From an uncultured Coriobacteriaceae bacterium (lineage in GTDB: Bacteria; Actinomycetota; Coriobacteriia; Coriobacteriales; Eggerthellaceae), in the NCBI GenBank assembly GCA_900552365.1, contig URZP01000017.1:1-21150 (forward strand): 21,150 bases of DNA. The letters run 5' to 3'. Position numbers and translations under genes: made by a program. Of the stretch, positions 15,551 to 21,150 are shown in pieces; positions within the stretch are counted from its first letter, which is position 1, and each line of letters begins with the position of its first letter. Under the pieces are notes generated by a model. That model was not told where the DNA came from. It was given only the letters and a program-made list of their open reading frames with translations, and made no database searches.

Positions 15551-15850
15551 TTAACAGCCTGATCCGTCGAGCCTGCATGCCTCGCCGTCGGCGGGCTTCG
15601 ACTTCAGCCCCACTTCTTCGGCGGTAAGGGTGACCGTTCCGTCTTCTTTCACGAAGCAGGGGATTCCCAACCAACCGTTTTCCTTCGCTTCATCGAAAAC
15701 GGGGTTGTTGTCGCGAAGATGCGTGAACTCCTTCAGGTTCTTCACGTGTTCGCCAATGTCGATGGACTCGAACTCGTCGGAGCGGTTTTCGATCTGATGG
15801 TGGACGTACTCGCAGTCGGGGCACGAGGGCATACCGTAGATTTTGATCAT
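15551..15850 (-). CDS. Glutaredoxin-related protein
   Basis: This 99-residue thioredoxin-fold protein has the redox motif CPDC at residues 10-13 right after the first strand (MIKIYGMPS). GIPCFV at 62-67 holds the cis-proline position and an extra Cys65. It resembles the small glutaredoxin-related proteins (COG4545 type) rather than classical CPYC glutaredoxins. The C-terminus is unusual in carrying two more cysteines, Cys92 and Cys99, in ACRLDGSGC. GGAGG lies seven bases before the ATG, a strong ribosome binding site. It is a single gene on the minus strand, divergent from the carbonic anhydrase gene and convergent with ligA. A role in cytoplasmic thiol-disulfide exchange is likely, but the substrate is unknown. 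Confidence 0.85.
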   Translation of the reverse strand: MIKIYGMPSCPDCEYVHHQIENRSDEFESIDIGEHVKNLKEFTHLRDNNPVFDEAKENGWLGIPCFVKEDGTVTLTAEEVGLKSKPADGEACRLDGSGC

Positions 15851-15895
15851 GAGACAACCTCCAAACCGATGTCAGTTTTTGGCCACGGTCGCGTT

Positions 15896-15924
15896 TTGCG
15901 GCAGTCGGGCGATAGCTGTAGTAT
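15896..15924 (+). promoter_or_regulatory. Possible promoter of the gamma-carbonic-anhydrase gene
   Basis: TTGCGG (15896-15901) and TAGTAT (15919-15924) lie 17 bases apart, about 25 bases before the start codon. Both boxes are weak matches. Confidence 0.35.
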
Positions 15925-15949
15925 AGCGCGCAGGAAAGGAAGGGGTGCT

Positions 15950-16537
15950 ATGTTGGAATCCGGTGCATGCAAGAAGCGCGAAGTCGCCATGGACTTCCAT
16001 AAGGTGAAGATCGATCCAACGGCGCAGCTGTCTTTGCACTGCACGGTGGTGGGAGACGTCAACATCGGCCCGCGTTGCACGGTGTTCGCGGGAACGCACA
16101 TTCGCGGCGATGCAGCTCCTGTTTCGATCGGACGCGAAGTTAACATTCAAGAGGGATGCGTTTTCCATGTGAGCGAAAACGCCCCGCTTGTCATTGGCGA
16201 TCATGTCACGGTGGGCCATAGAGCGGTTCTCCACGGCTGTGTTATCGGCGATAACTCGCTGGTGGGTATGGGCGCTATCGTTATGGATGGGGCCGTTATC
16301 GGCGAGAACTGCCTGATAGGCGCGGGGTCTTTGGTCACTCAGGGCAAAACATTCGAACCCGGTAGCCTGATTCTTGGCTCGCCTGCTCGTGTTGTGCGGA
16401 TGCTTTCGGAGGACGAGATAGCGACGATGATCACAAGAGCGAGCGATTGGTACTGCGAAGTGGGCTCGGCGATGGTTGACGACGGGGTGATGCTGCGCCC
16501 GTCGCCTGATGCAACTATATGGCCCGAGCGCGATTGA
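15950..16537 (+). CDS. Gamma-carbonic-anhydrase family protein (left-handed beta-helix)
   Basis: This 195-residue hexapeptide-repeat protein is of the YrdA/PaaY/gamma-CA family. The three metal-binding histidines are present: His73 in VFHV, and His90 and His95 in VTVGHRAVLHGC. The downstream LVGMGAIVMDGAVIGENCLIGAGSLV and the LGSPARVVR strings are typical of the family. Many members are zinc enzymes that hydrate CO2, but others act as acyl-thioester hydrolases or have unknown roles, so the activity is not certain. The ATG at 15950 is preceded by AGGAAAGGAAGGGG. An ATG at 15989 would remove a 13-residue lead that is not part of the fold, but it has no good ribosome binding site. The last 19 bases overlap the reading frame of the SPFH gene, an unusual junction discussed separately. 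Confidence 0.9.
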   Translation: MLESGACKKREVAMDFHKVKIDPTAQLSLHCTVVGDVNIGPRCTVFAGTHIRGDAAPVSIGREVNIQEGCVFHVSENAPLVIGDHVTVGHRAVLHGCVIGDNSLVGMGAIVMDGAVIGENCLIGAGSLVTQGKTFEPGSLILGSPARVVRMLSEDEIATMITRASDWYCEVGSAMVDDGVMLRPSPDATIWPERD

Positions 16538-17373
16538 GGCGCCTTGGCAAGTTCAACCGCATCGTGAACCCCGGTCTCCATTTCCTGATTCCGTTCATCG
16601 AGCGCCGCGCCGCCAACGTCAATCTGCGTACGCAGGAAGCCCGCTACTCGCTTAACGGCAAGACGAAGGATAACGTGACCATCGGCACGGCCGTTTCGGT
16701 TCAGTTCCGCGTCGATCAGATGCCGGCTCAGTCGGTTGAGCAGTCGGGCGTCTACCGTAGCTACTACATCCTGAGCAACCCCATCGATCAGATGGAAAGC
16801 TATATCGCCGACGCGCTGCGCTCCGCGATCCCCGGCTACACGCTTGACGAGGTGTTCGATAACAAGGACCTCATCGCCCAGAACGTGAAGGATTCCGTCA
16901 CCGAGCTCATGGCGGGCTACGGCTACGACATCATCACGACGCTTATCACCAATATCGAGTTGCCCAAGGACGTTGAGCGTTCCATGAACGCCATCAACTC
17001 CGCTCAGCGCGATCAAGAGGCTGCCAAGGCGCTTGCCGAGGCCGAGCGCACCAAGACCGTTGTTGCCGCAAGGGCTCAGGCCGAGGCTATGGAGCAGACG
17101 GGCATTGGCATTGCTAACCAGCGTAAAGCCATCGCCGACGGTATCGCTGCGTCGCTTGACACCATCAAGTCCTCGGGCGTTTCCGCACAGGAGGCCAAGG
17201 ATCTTTTCGCCTACACCCAGTGGGTCGAGATGATGGGATCTTTCGCCGAGTCGGGCAGGTCTTCGACGGTCGTCCTTCCGTCCAATTTCGGGGGCAAGTC
17301 CTCGATCCTCCCCGATCTCCTTGCCGCTCAAGCTGTCCAGAGTACGGAGGGCGTCGCTTCGACGCAAGAGTAG
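16519..17373 (+). CDS. SPFH/Band-7 (stomatin-like) protein, apparently lacking its N-terminal membrane anchor
   Basis: The SPFH domain is clear: GKFNRIVNPGLHFLIPFIERR (residues 11-31), LRTQEARYSLNGKTKDNV and QFRVDQ, then the helical flotillin-like part rich in Ala/Glu (about 155-205, EAAKALAEAERTKTVVAARAQAEA). Stomatin-like proteins usually begin with a membrane helix plus a VPQ...VVERLGKF stretch of roughly 35-40 residues. Here only MARARLRRL precedes GKF. The ATG at 16519 lies inside the gamma-carbonic-anhydrase gene, with no visible ribosome binding site and an in-frame stop at 16507-16509. Either the gene is a 5'-deleted remnant, it is translated by coupling from the upstream gene, or there is an assembly junction. 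The rest of the frame is intact to the TAG, which argues for recent truncation or continued use. Homologues organise membrane microdomains or help protease complexes. Confidence 0.8.
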   Translation: MARARLRRLGKFNRIVNPGLHFLIPFIERRAANVNLRTQEARYSLNGKTKDNVTIGTAVSVQFRVDQMPAQSVEQSGVYRSYYILSNPIDQMESYIADALRSAIPGYTLDEVFDNKDLIAQNVKDSVTELMAGYGYDIITTLITNIELPKDVERSMNAINSAQRDQEAAKALAEAERTKTVVAARAQAEAMEQTGIGIANQRKAIADGIAASLDTIKSSGVSAQEAKDLFAYTQWVEMMGSFAESGRSSTVVLPSNFGGKSSILPDLLAAQAVQSTEGVASTQE

Positions 17374-17433
17374 CGTTTCGCCTAGCTATCCAACGGAATA
17401 CGTGCGCTTGCGGCCAAGGACCTAGGTTCGTTC

Positions 17434-17470
17434 AGGCGCGGCCTCGACAAGGTCGGGGTTGCGCCTTTTT
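17434..17470 (+). terminator. Intrinsic terminator after the SPFH gene
   Basis: AGGCGCGGCCTCGAC pairs with GTCGGGGTTGCGCCT over 15 positions, three of them G-U pairs, around a 3-base loop, ending in TTTTT. It separates the SPFH gene from yebC. Confidence 0.85.
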
Positions 17471-17508
17471 GCAGTTCCTGTAGTAGATCTCGCCTTGTGT
17501 TCCTTGTG

Positions 17509-17517
17509 TGCTAAAAT
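17509..17517 (+). promoter_or_regulatory. Extended -10 promoter of yebC
   Basis: TGCTAAAAT is an extended -10 element 35 bases before the yebC start and just after a terminator. No good -35 box is seen, as is common for extended -10 promoters. Confidence 0.55.
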
Positions 17518-17552
17518 CTATCGCTGTTTATTGCGCTATTGGAAGGAACCGC

Positions 17553-18356
17553 ATGTCAGGTCATTCAAAGTGGGCTACCACCAAACATCGCAAGGCCGCT
17601 CAGGACGCTAAGCGTTCGGCCTTGTTCTCTAAGCTCGCCCGTAACATCACCGTTGCAGCCAAGGAAGGTGGCGACCCCAACCCTGACAACAACGCGTCTC
17701 TCGCCGCCGCAATCGAGAAGGCCAAGGGCTACTCGCTGCCCAAGGACAAGATCAAGACCGCTATCGACAAGGCATTCGGCTCCGGTAAGGATGCTGCCAA
17801 CTACGAAACCGTGACGTACGAGGGTTACGGTCCCGCTGGCGTCGCTATCTTCTGCGAGGCTCTTACCGACAACCGTAACCGTACCGCTGCCGATGTTCGC
17901 GCTGCCTTTGCTCATCATGGTGGCAACCTGGGCACCTCCGGCTCGGTTTCGTTCCAGTTCGACCGCAAGGGCCAGATCATGGTCCCGAAAGAGGTTGAGA
18001 CCGGCGACAAGAAGAACCCTGTTGCCCCGAACGGCGCAGCTGCCGACGAGGACGAGTTCATGATGGCTGTTGCCGAGGCTGGCGGCGATGATTACGAGGA
18101 CACCGGCGACGAGTGGATCGTCTACACCGGCGCTACCGACCTCATGGCCGTTAAGAAGGCTATCGAGGCTCAGGACATCCAGACCAAGGGTGCCGAGCTC
18201 ACCATGATCCCGAACACCCCTGCGACGGTTTCCGTTTCCGATGCTCAGAAGGTCATGCGCCTTATCGACAAGCTGGAAGAGCTTGAGGATCTTCAGAACG
18301 TTTACCACGCAATGGATATCACCGACGAGATCGCAGAGGCTCTCGACGCCGAGTAA
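17553..18356 (+). CDS. yebC: YebC/PmpR-family protein (translation factor or transcriptional regulator)
   Basis: This 267-residue member of the YebC/TACO1 family shows the signature start MSGHSKWATTKHRKAAQDAKR, then KLARNITVAAKEGG, YEGYGPAGVAIFCEALTDNRNRT and GNLGTSGSVSFQF. Family members act on ribosomes at polyproline stretches or bind DNA, and which applies here is not shown. The protein is about 20 residues longer than the typical 240-250, with an acidic insertion after GQIMVPKEVE (about 146-170). The start was chosen because GGAAGGA lies six bases ahead and MSGHSKW is the family N-terminus; the frame extends 15 codons upstream without support. The gene precedes ruvC, as in many actinobacteria, but here a terminator and a strong promoter lie between them, so co-transcription is at best partial. 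Confidence 0.95.
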   Translation: MSGHSKWATTKHRKAAQDAKRSALFSKLARNITVAAKEGGDPNPDNNASLAAAIEKAKGYSLPKDKIKTAIDKAFGSGKDAANYETVTYEGYGPAGVAIFCEALTDNRNRTAADVRAAFAHHGGNLGTSGSVSFQFDRKGQIMVPKEVETGDKKNPVAPNGAAADEDEFMMAVAEAGGDDYEDTGDEWIVYTGATDLMAVKKAIEAQDIQTKGAELTMIPNTPATVSVSDAQKVMRLIDKLEELEDLQNVYHAMDITDEIAEALDAE

Positions 18357-18380
18357 CTTCCCGCTTTCAAACAGGAATCC

Positions 18381-18419
18381 AACACCCGTCGCCTTTCTTT
18401 TGGGCGGCGGGTGTTTCTG
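18381..18419 (+). terminator. Intrinsic terminator between yebC and ruvC
   Basis: AACACCCGTCGCC pairs with GGCGGCGGGTGTT over 13 positions, one of them G-U, around a 9-base loop, followed by TTCTG and TTT. It ends just before the ruvC promoter. Confidence 0.85.
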
Positions 18420-18420
18420 T

Positions 18421-18449
18421 TTGAGAAACACAAACAGATGTTCTATAAT
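18421..18449 (+). promoter_or_regulatory. Near-consensus sigma70 promoter of ruvCAB
   Basis: TTGAGA (18421-18426) and TATAAT (18444-18449) are separated by exactly 17 bases. The ruvC start is 27 bases downstream. No LexA-type box (GAAC-N4-GTTC) is seen in this spacer. Confidence 0.85.
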
Positions 18450-18476
18450 TACGAAAACGGCAACACAAGGGGAGGC

Positions 18477-18983
18477 ATGACGGTCGAACGGGTCATACTG
18501 GGCATCGATCCCGGGCTTGCGAACACAGGCTGGGGAATCGTCAGGCAGTCGGGGTCAAGGCTTGCCTGCGAGGCTTACGGCTGTATTAGCACGCCTGCCT
18601 CATGGCCGCTTGTGCGCCGTCTTGGCAAGATACACGAGCAAATGTCCGCCGTCATCGATCGCTTCAATCCGCAATGTTGCGGTATCGAAACGGTTTGGTT
18701 CGGTCAGAACATCACCGCCGCGTTCGCAACGGGCCAAGCTCGAGGTGCGGCCTTGGTCGCTTGCTCTCAGGGCGGTCTTGAAGTGGGCGAGTTTTCCCCT
18801 CGTCAGATCAAACTGGCGGTGGTGGGAACGGGTACGGCCGATAAAGACCAGGTCACCTACATGGTTAAACAGCTCCTCTCATTAGATAAGGAGCCTCATC
18901 CCGACCATGCGGCCGATGCCCTTGCCGCAGCGATATGCTTCACCACGCACGATGGCTTAACCGCGCAGCTTGCGCGTCGATGA
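18477..18983 (+). CDS. ruvC: Crossover junction endodeoxyribonuclease RuvC
   Basis: RuvC is the dimeric Holliday-junction resolvase that nicks junctions processed by RuvAB. The catalytic tetrad is visible as Asp11 in GIDPG, Glu71 in GIETVWF, and His144 and Asp147 in HPDHAADALA. A His at the third position matches the Thermus thermophilus enzyme, whereas E. coli has Asp. Length is 168 residues, normal. The ATG at 18477 was chosen for AGGGGAGG directly ahead and for the MTVERVILGIDPG family start; the frame extends further upstream through the promoter, which cannot be translated. It is the first gene of ruvCAB, 16 bases before ruvA. Confidence 0.96.
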   Translation: MTVERVILGIDPGLANTGWGIVRQSGSRLACEAYGCISTPASWPLVRRLGKIHEQMSAVIDRFNPQCCGIETVWFGQNITAAFATGQARGAALVACSQGGLEVGEFSPRQIKLAVVGTGTADKDQVTYMVKQLLSLDKEPHPDHAADALAAAICFTTHDGLTAQLARR

Positions 18984-18999
18984 AAAAGGGGAATGTGCC

Positions 19000-19596
19000 A
19001 TGATCTCGTTCTTGAAGGGAACCGTCGAAGCTAAAACGCTTACTTGCGTCTATCTTGATGTGAACGGCGTCGGCTTCGAGGTCGGCATGTCCCAAACAAG
19101 CTTGTCGAAGCTCCCCGAGATTGGCCAGGTTGCTCAGATTTTCACATACATGCAGGTGCGCGACGACGGCATGTCTCTTTACGGCTTCCTGTCCGCCGAG
19201 GAAAAGGCGCTGTTCGAGAAACTCATCAGCGTTTCCGGTGTAGGGCCGAAGGTGGCATTGGCGGCTTTGTCCACGTACAGCCCTGAAGCTCTGCTTGGTA
19301 TTATCTCCGAGCAAGACATCGCGGCGGTCCAGCGCATTCCTGGCGTAGGGAAGAAAACTGCATCGCGTATCGTGCTCGAGCTGAAAGGTTCGTTCGATCA
19401 AGATGCCGTTAGCTTGTTCGCCCCCGCCCAACAAAGCGACCAGGCAAGCTCCACTATCGAGATCGCACGCGAGGCCCTTCTGTCTATGGGCTTTACTTCC
19501 GCCGAAGCCGATCTCGCATTGAAGGGAGCCCCTGAAGGGACTAACGACAGCGCGCTGCTACAATACGCGTTGAAGCGACTTGGAACGAATGCATAA
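19000..19596 (+). CDS. ruvA: Holliday junction branch migration protein RuvA
   Basis: RuvA tetramers bind the four-way junction and load RuvB. The OB-fold start MISFLKGTVEAKTLTCVYLDVNGVGFEV, helix-hairpin-helix motifs SGVGPKVALAAL (about 76-87) and IPGVGKKTASRIVLEL (about 111-126), and a C-terminal RuvB-binding domain (about 150-198, AREALLSMGFTSAEADLAL) are all present. Length is 198 residues, normal. The ATG at 19000 is preceded by AAAGGGGA; upstream codons overlap the end of ruvC and lack family similarity. It lies 16 bases after ruvC and nine before ruvB. Confidence 0.96.
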   Translation: MISFLKGTVEAKTLTCVYLDVNGVGFEVGMSQTSLSKLPEIGQVAQIFTYMQVRDDGMSLYGFLSAEEKALFEKLISVSGVGPKVALAALSTYSPEALLGIISEQDIAAVQRIPGVGKKTASRIVLELKGSFDQDAVSLFAPAQQSDQASSTIEIAREALLSMGFTSAEADLALKGAPEGTNDSALLQYALKRLGTNA

Positions 19597-19605
19597 CAGG
19601 TGGTC

Positions 19606-20733
19606 ATGAATACTAAAGTCGAAATAGAAGGTTTGGTGTTCGAATCGCCCGATGCGGGCGGCTTCGGCTCGTCGCGCCCTGGCGTGGGGGCCTCACTGTC
19701 GCAGACTGCGCGCGGTTCGTTCGGCGATGCGCGTTCTCGTGCGGTATCAGCTGATTTGCAAGAGGATGACCTTGCGCTCGATCGCAGCCTGCGACCAAAG
19801 ATGCTTTCCGATTACATCGGGCAGGAGAAGATCAAGGACTCTCTGGACATCATGATTCAAGCCGCGAAGGAACGCGGGGAGACGGTCGACCACATTTTGT
19901 TCTCGGGCCCTCCTGGTTTGGGCAAGACGACGCTTTCAACTGTTGTTGCGAACGAGCTTGGCTCTAATATCAAAACGACAAGTGGTCCCGCCATCGAGCG
20001 CACGGGCGATCTTGCCGCCATCCTCACCAATCTCGAGGAGGGCGACGTTCTATTCATCGACGAGATTCATCGCCTCAATCGCATGGTTGAAGAGGTCTTG
20101 TATCCGGCTCTTGAAGACTACGTTCTCGATATTGTGGTAGGGAAAGGCCCTGCCGCTCGCTCTATCAGGATCGATCTGCCGCATTTCACGCTTATCGGGG
20201 CAACCACACGAACGGGTTTGCTTACGGGTCCCTTGCGCGATCGCTTTGGAATCGCATTCCGTCTTCAGTACTACACCCCCGAAGAGCTTGCCCTTATCGT
20301 AAGCCGATCAGCCGGCATCCTAGACGTGCCCATCACGCAAGACGGCGCTTTGGAAATCGCACGTCGCTCCCGCGGTACGCCGCGCTTGGCAAATCGCTTG
20401 CTTAAACGCGTTCGCGATTGGGCTCAGGTTCGTGGCGACGGAACAATTAACGAAGACGTGGCTGCCGAGGCACTTTCGTTCTACGACGTCGACCCGCTTG
20501 GTCTTGACGCCATGGACAATCGCATATTGCAGCTCCTCGCCGTGCAATTCGGCGGCCGGCCGGTTGGCGTGAACACCATCGCCTCGGCGCTTTCTGAGGA
20601 TGTCGACACCATCGAGGACGTGTATGAGCCGTTTCTCATGCAGTGCGGCCTGATCGCTCGCACGCCGAAAGGCAGGCAGGCGACGCTACGTGCTTTTGAA
20701 CATTTGGGCGTGAAGCCGCCGGAAGGTATGTAG
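19606..20733 (+). CDS. ruvB: Holliday junction branch migration ATPase RuvB
   Basis: RuvB is the AAA+ motor that drives branch migration with RuvA. Walker A is GPPGLGKTT (101-109), Walker B IDEIHR (151-156), sensor 1 GATTRTG (198-204), the LRDRFG arginine region follows, and sensor 2 is RGTPRLANRLL. The C-terminal winged helix ends with RTPKGRQATLRAFEHLG. Length is 375 residues against about 335-345 in many bacteria; the surplus is a non-conserved N-terminal segment of about 33 residues, rich in Gly and Ser, before the conserved RPKMLSDYIGQ. The ATG at 19606 was preferred over a GTG two codons earlier, because AGG sits at a proper distance from it. Confidence 0.96.
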   Translation: MNTKVEIEGLVFESPDAGGFGSSRPGVGASLSQTARGSFGDARSRAVSADLQEDDLALDRSLRPKMLSDYIGQEKIKDSLDIMIQAAKERGETVDHILFSGPPGLGKTTLSTVVANELGSNIKTTSGPAIERTGDLAAILTNLEEGDVLFIDEIHRLNRMVEEVLYPALEDYVLDIVVGKGPAARSIRIDLPHFTLIGATTRTGLLTGPLRDRFGIAFRLQYYTPEELALIVSRSAGILDVPITQDGALEIARRSRGTPRLANRLLKRVRDWAQVRGDGTINEDVAAEALSFYDVDPLGLDAMDNRILQLLAVQFGGRPVGVNTIASALSEDVDTIEDVYEPFLMQCGLIARTPKGRQATLRAFEHLGVKPPEGM

Positions 20734-20742
20734 GGGCCGCTC

Positions 20743-21150
20743 ATGTTTCAGCGTGATTACCTCATGAAGCAGCTTCTAGTGTTTTTTCAGGCATTGGCAA
20801 GAAGGTTGCAACAGCGTCAAAAAGAAGACAACCCGCTTCTTGCCGCGCAGACGCTCGAAAACGCCATCTCTTCCGCTACGGATCTTGACGGCGCGGCGCT
20901 TCTTTCTTTGTCTCCCGAATCAATCGCTCAGGTGCTGCGCGTTTCTGGAGTCGACCCTCAGGTAGTGTCTTATATAGCTCATGGGCTGCTTCTCGAGTCC
21001 CAGTACTTAGCGGATGCTTCCGAGCGCGATTTGGCCGACGTTCGCAGACGTCAGGCGCTCGCCCTTGCGCAGTCATATGGTTTCGAGTTGCCGGACGATC
21101 CAGCCGATTTGTCGCAGCTTGAGGTAACGGACGAACCCGATGATCTTGAT
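20743..21150 (+). CDS. Uncharacterised helical protein, DUF6483-like, 3' end outside window
   Basis: An open frame of 136 codons runs to the end of the window without a stop. It starts at an ATG with TAGGGG six bases ahead, nine bases after ruvB, so it is probably co-transcribed. The protein begins MFQRDYLMKQLLVFFQALARRLQQ, resembling small uncharacterised proteins annotated as DUF6483 (start pattern MFxxDYxxxxI). The rest is mostly predicted helix with leucine-rich spacing (ENAISSATDLDGAALLSLSPESIAQVL), followed by an acidic tail. No catalytic motif, signal peptide or membrane segment is visible. Its link to recombination rests only on position. The family assignment is from memory of the start pattern and is moderate. 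Confidence 0.65.
   Translation, partial: MFQRDYLMKQLLVFFQALARRLQQRQKEDNPLLAAQTLENAISSATDLDGAALLSLSPESIAQVLRVSGVDPQVVSYIAHGLLLESQYLADASERDLADVRRRQALALAQSYGFELPDDPADLSQLEVTDEPDDLD

Noticed and set aside
16339..17367. 342-codon minus-strand frame opposite the SPFH gene
   Set aside because: The plus-strand SPFH domain is unmistakable; the antisense product is low-complexity Gly/Leu/Asp sequence without motifs.
17565..18431. 288-codon minus-strand frame opposite yebC
   Set aside because: It is a shadow of the highly conserved yebC gene and runs through the terminator.

Overview
The window reads as a chromosomal segment of an anaerobic actinobacterium of class Coriobacteriia, most likely family Eggerthellaceae. 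This is inferred from the moderately high GC content, the style of the LigA, YebC and NnrD proteins, the order yebC-ruvC-ruvA-ruvB, and a very long sortase-anchored VaFE-repeat protein of a kind common in that group. The genus cannot be fixed from sequence reading alone.

Layout. 1-239 is the 3' end of rplL, closed by a strong terminator. 371-1204 encodes a DUF4013 membrane protein. 1337-4060 (minus strand) is a metal-resistance operon: an ArsR/SmtB-type sensor with a complete alpha5 zinc site, a free-standing HMA metallochaperone-like protein and a P1B-type Zn/Cd/Pb ATPase. A sigma70-type promoter and a perfect 14-bp operator dyad lie upstream. 4266-5228 is murB. It converges on a 1314-residue surface protein (5240-9184, minus) made of a signal peptide, an NlpC/P60 peptidase domain, four SpaA-like domains, four VaFE/T-Q ester-bond repeats and an LTKTG sorting signal.

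9576-15321 is a tight co-directional cluster: glmS, acpS (with an unusual acidic N-terminal extension), nnrD (dehydratase domain only) and ligA. After a short degenerate repeat and a bidirectional terminator come a glutaredoxin-like protein (minus), a gamma-carbonic-anhydrase-family protein, and an SPFH protein whose N-terminal membrane anchor seems to be missing where it abuts the carbonic anhydrase gene. The right end is yebC, then ruvC-ruvA-ruvB with its own near-consensus promoter, and an incomplete helical protein gene that runs off the window.

How it works together. murB, glmS and the NlpC/P60 surface protein all concern the cell wall: precursor synthesis, amino-sugar supply, and wall-attached peptidase plus adhesin. 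The arsR-HMA-ATPase operon is a self-contained metal efflux module. ruvCAB and ligA serve DNA recombination and ligation. The least ordinary items are the modular surface protein, the AcpS extension, the truncated SPFH junction, the hairpin inside the metal operon, and the degenerate repeat after ligA. No mobile element, CRISPR array, rRNA or tRNA gene was recognised.
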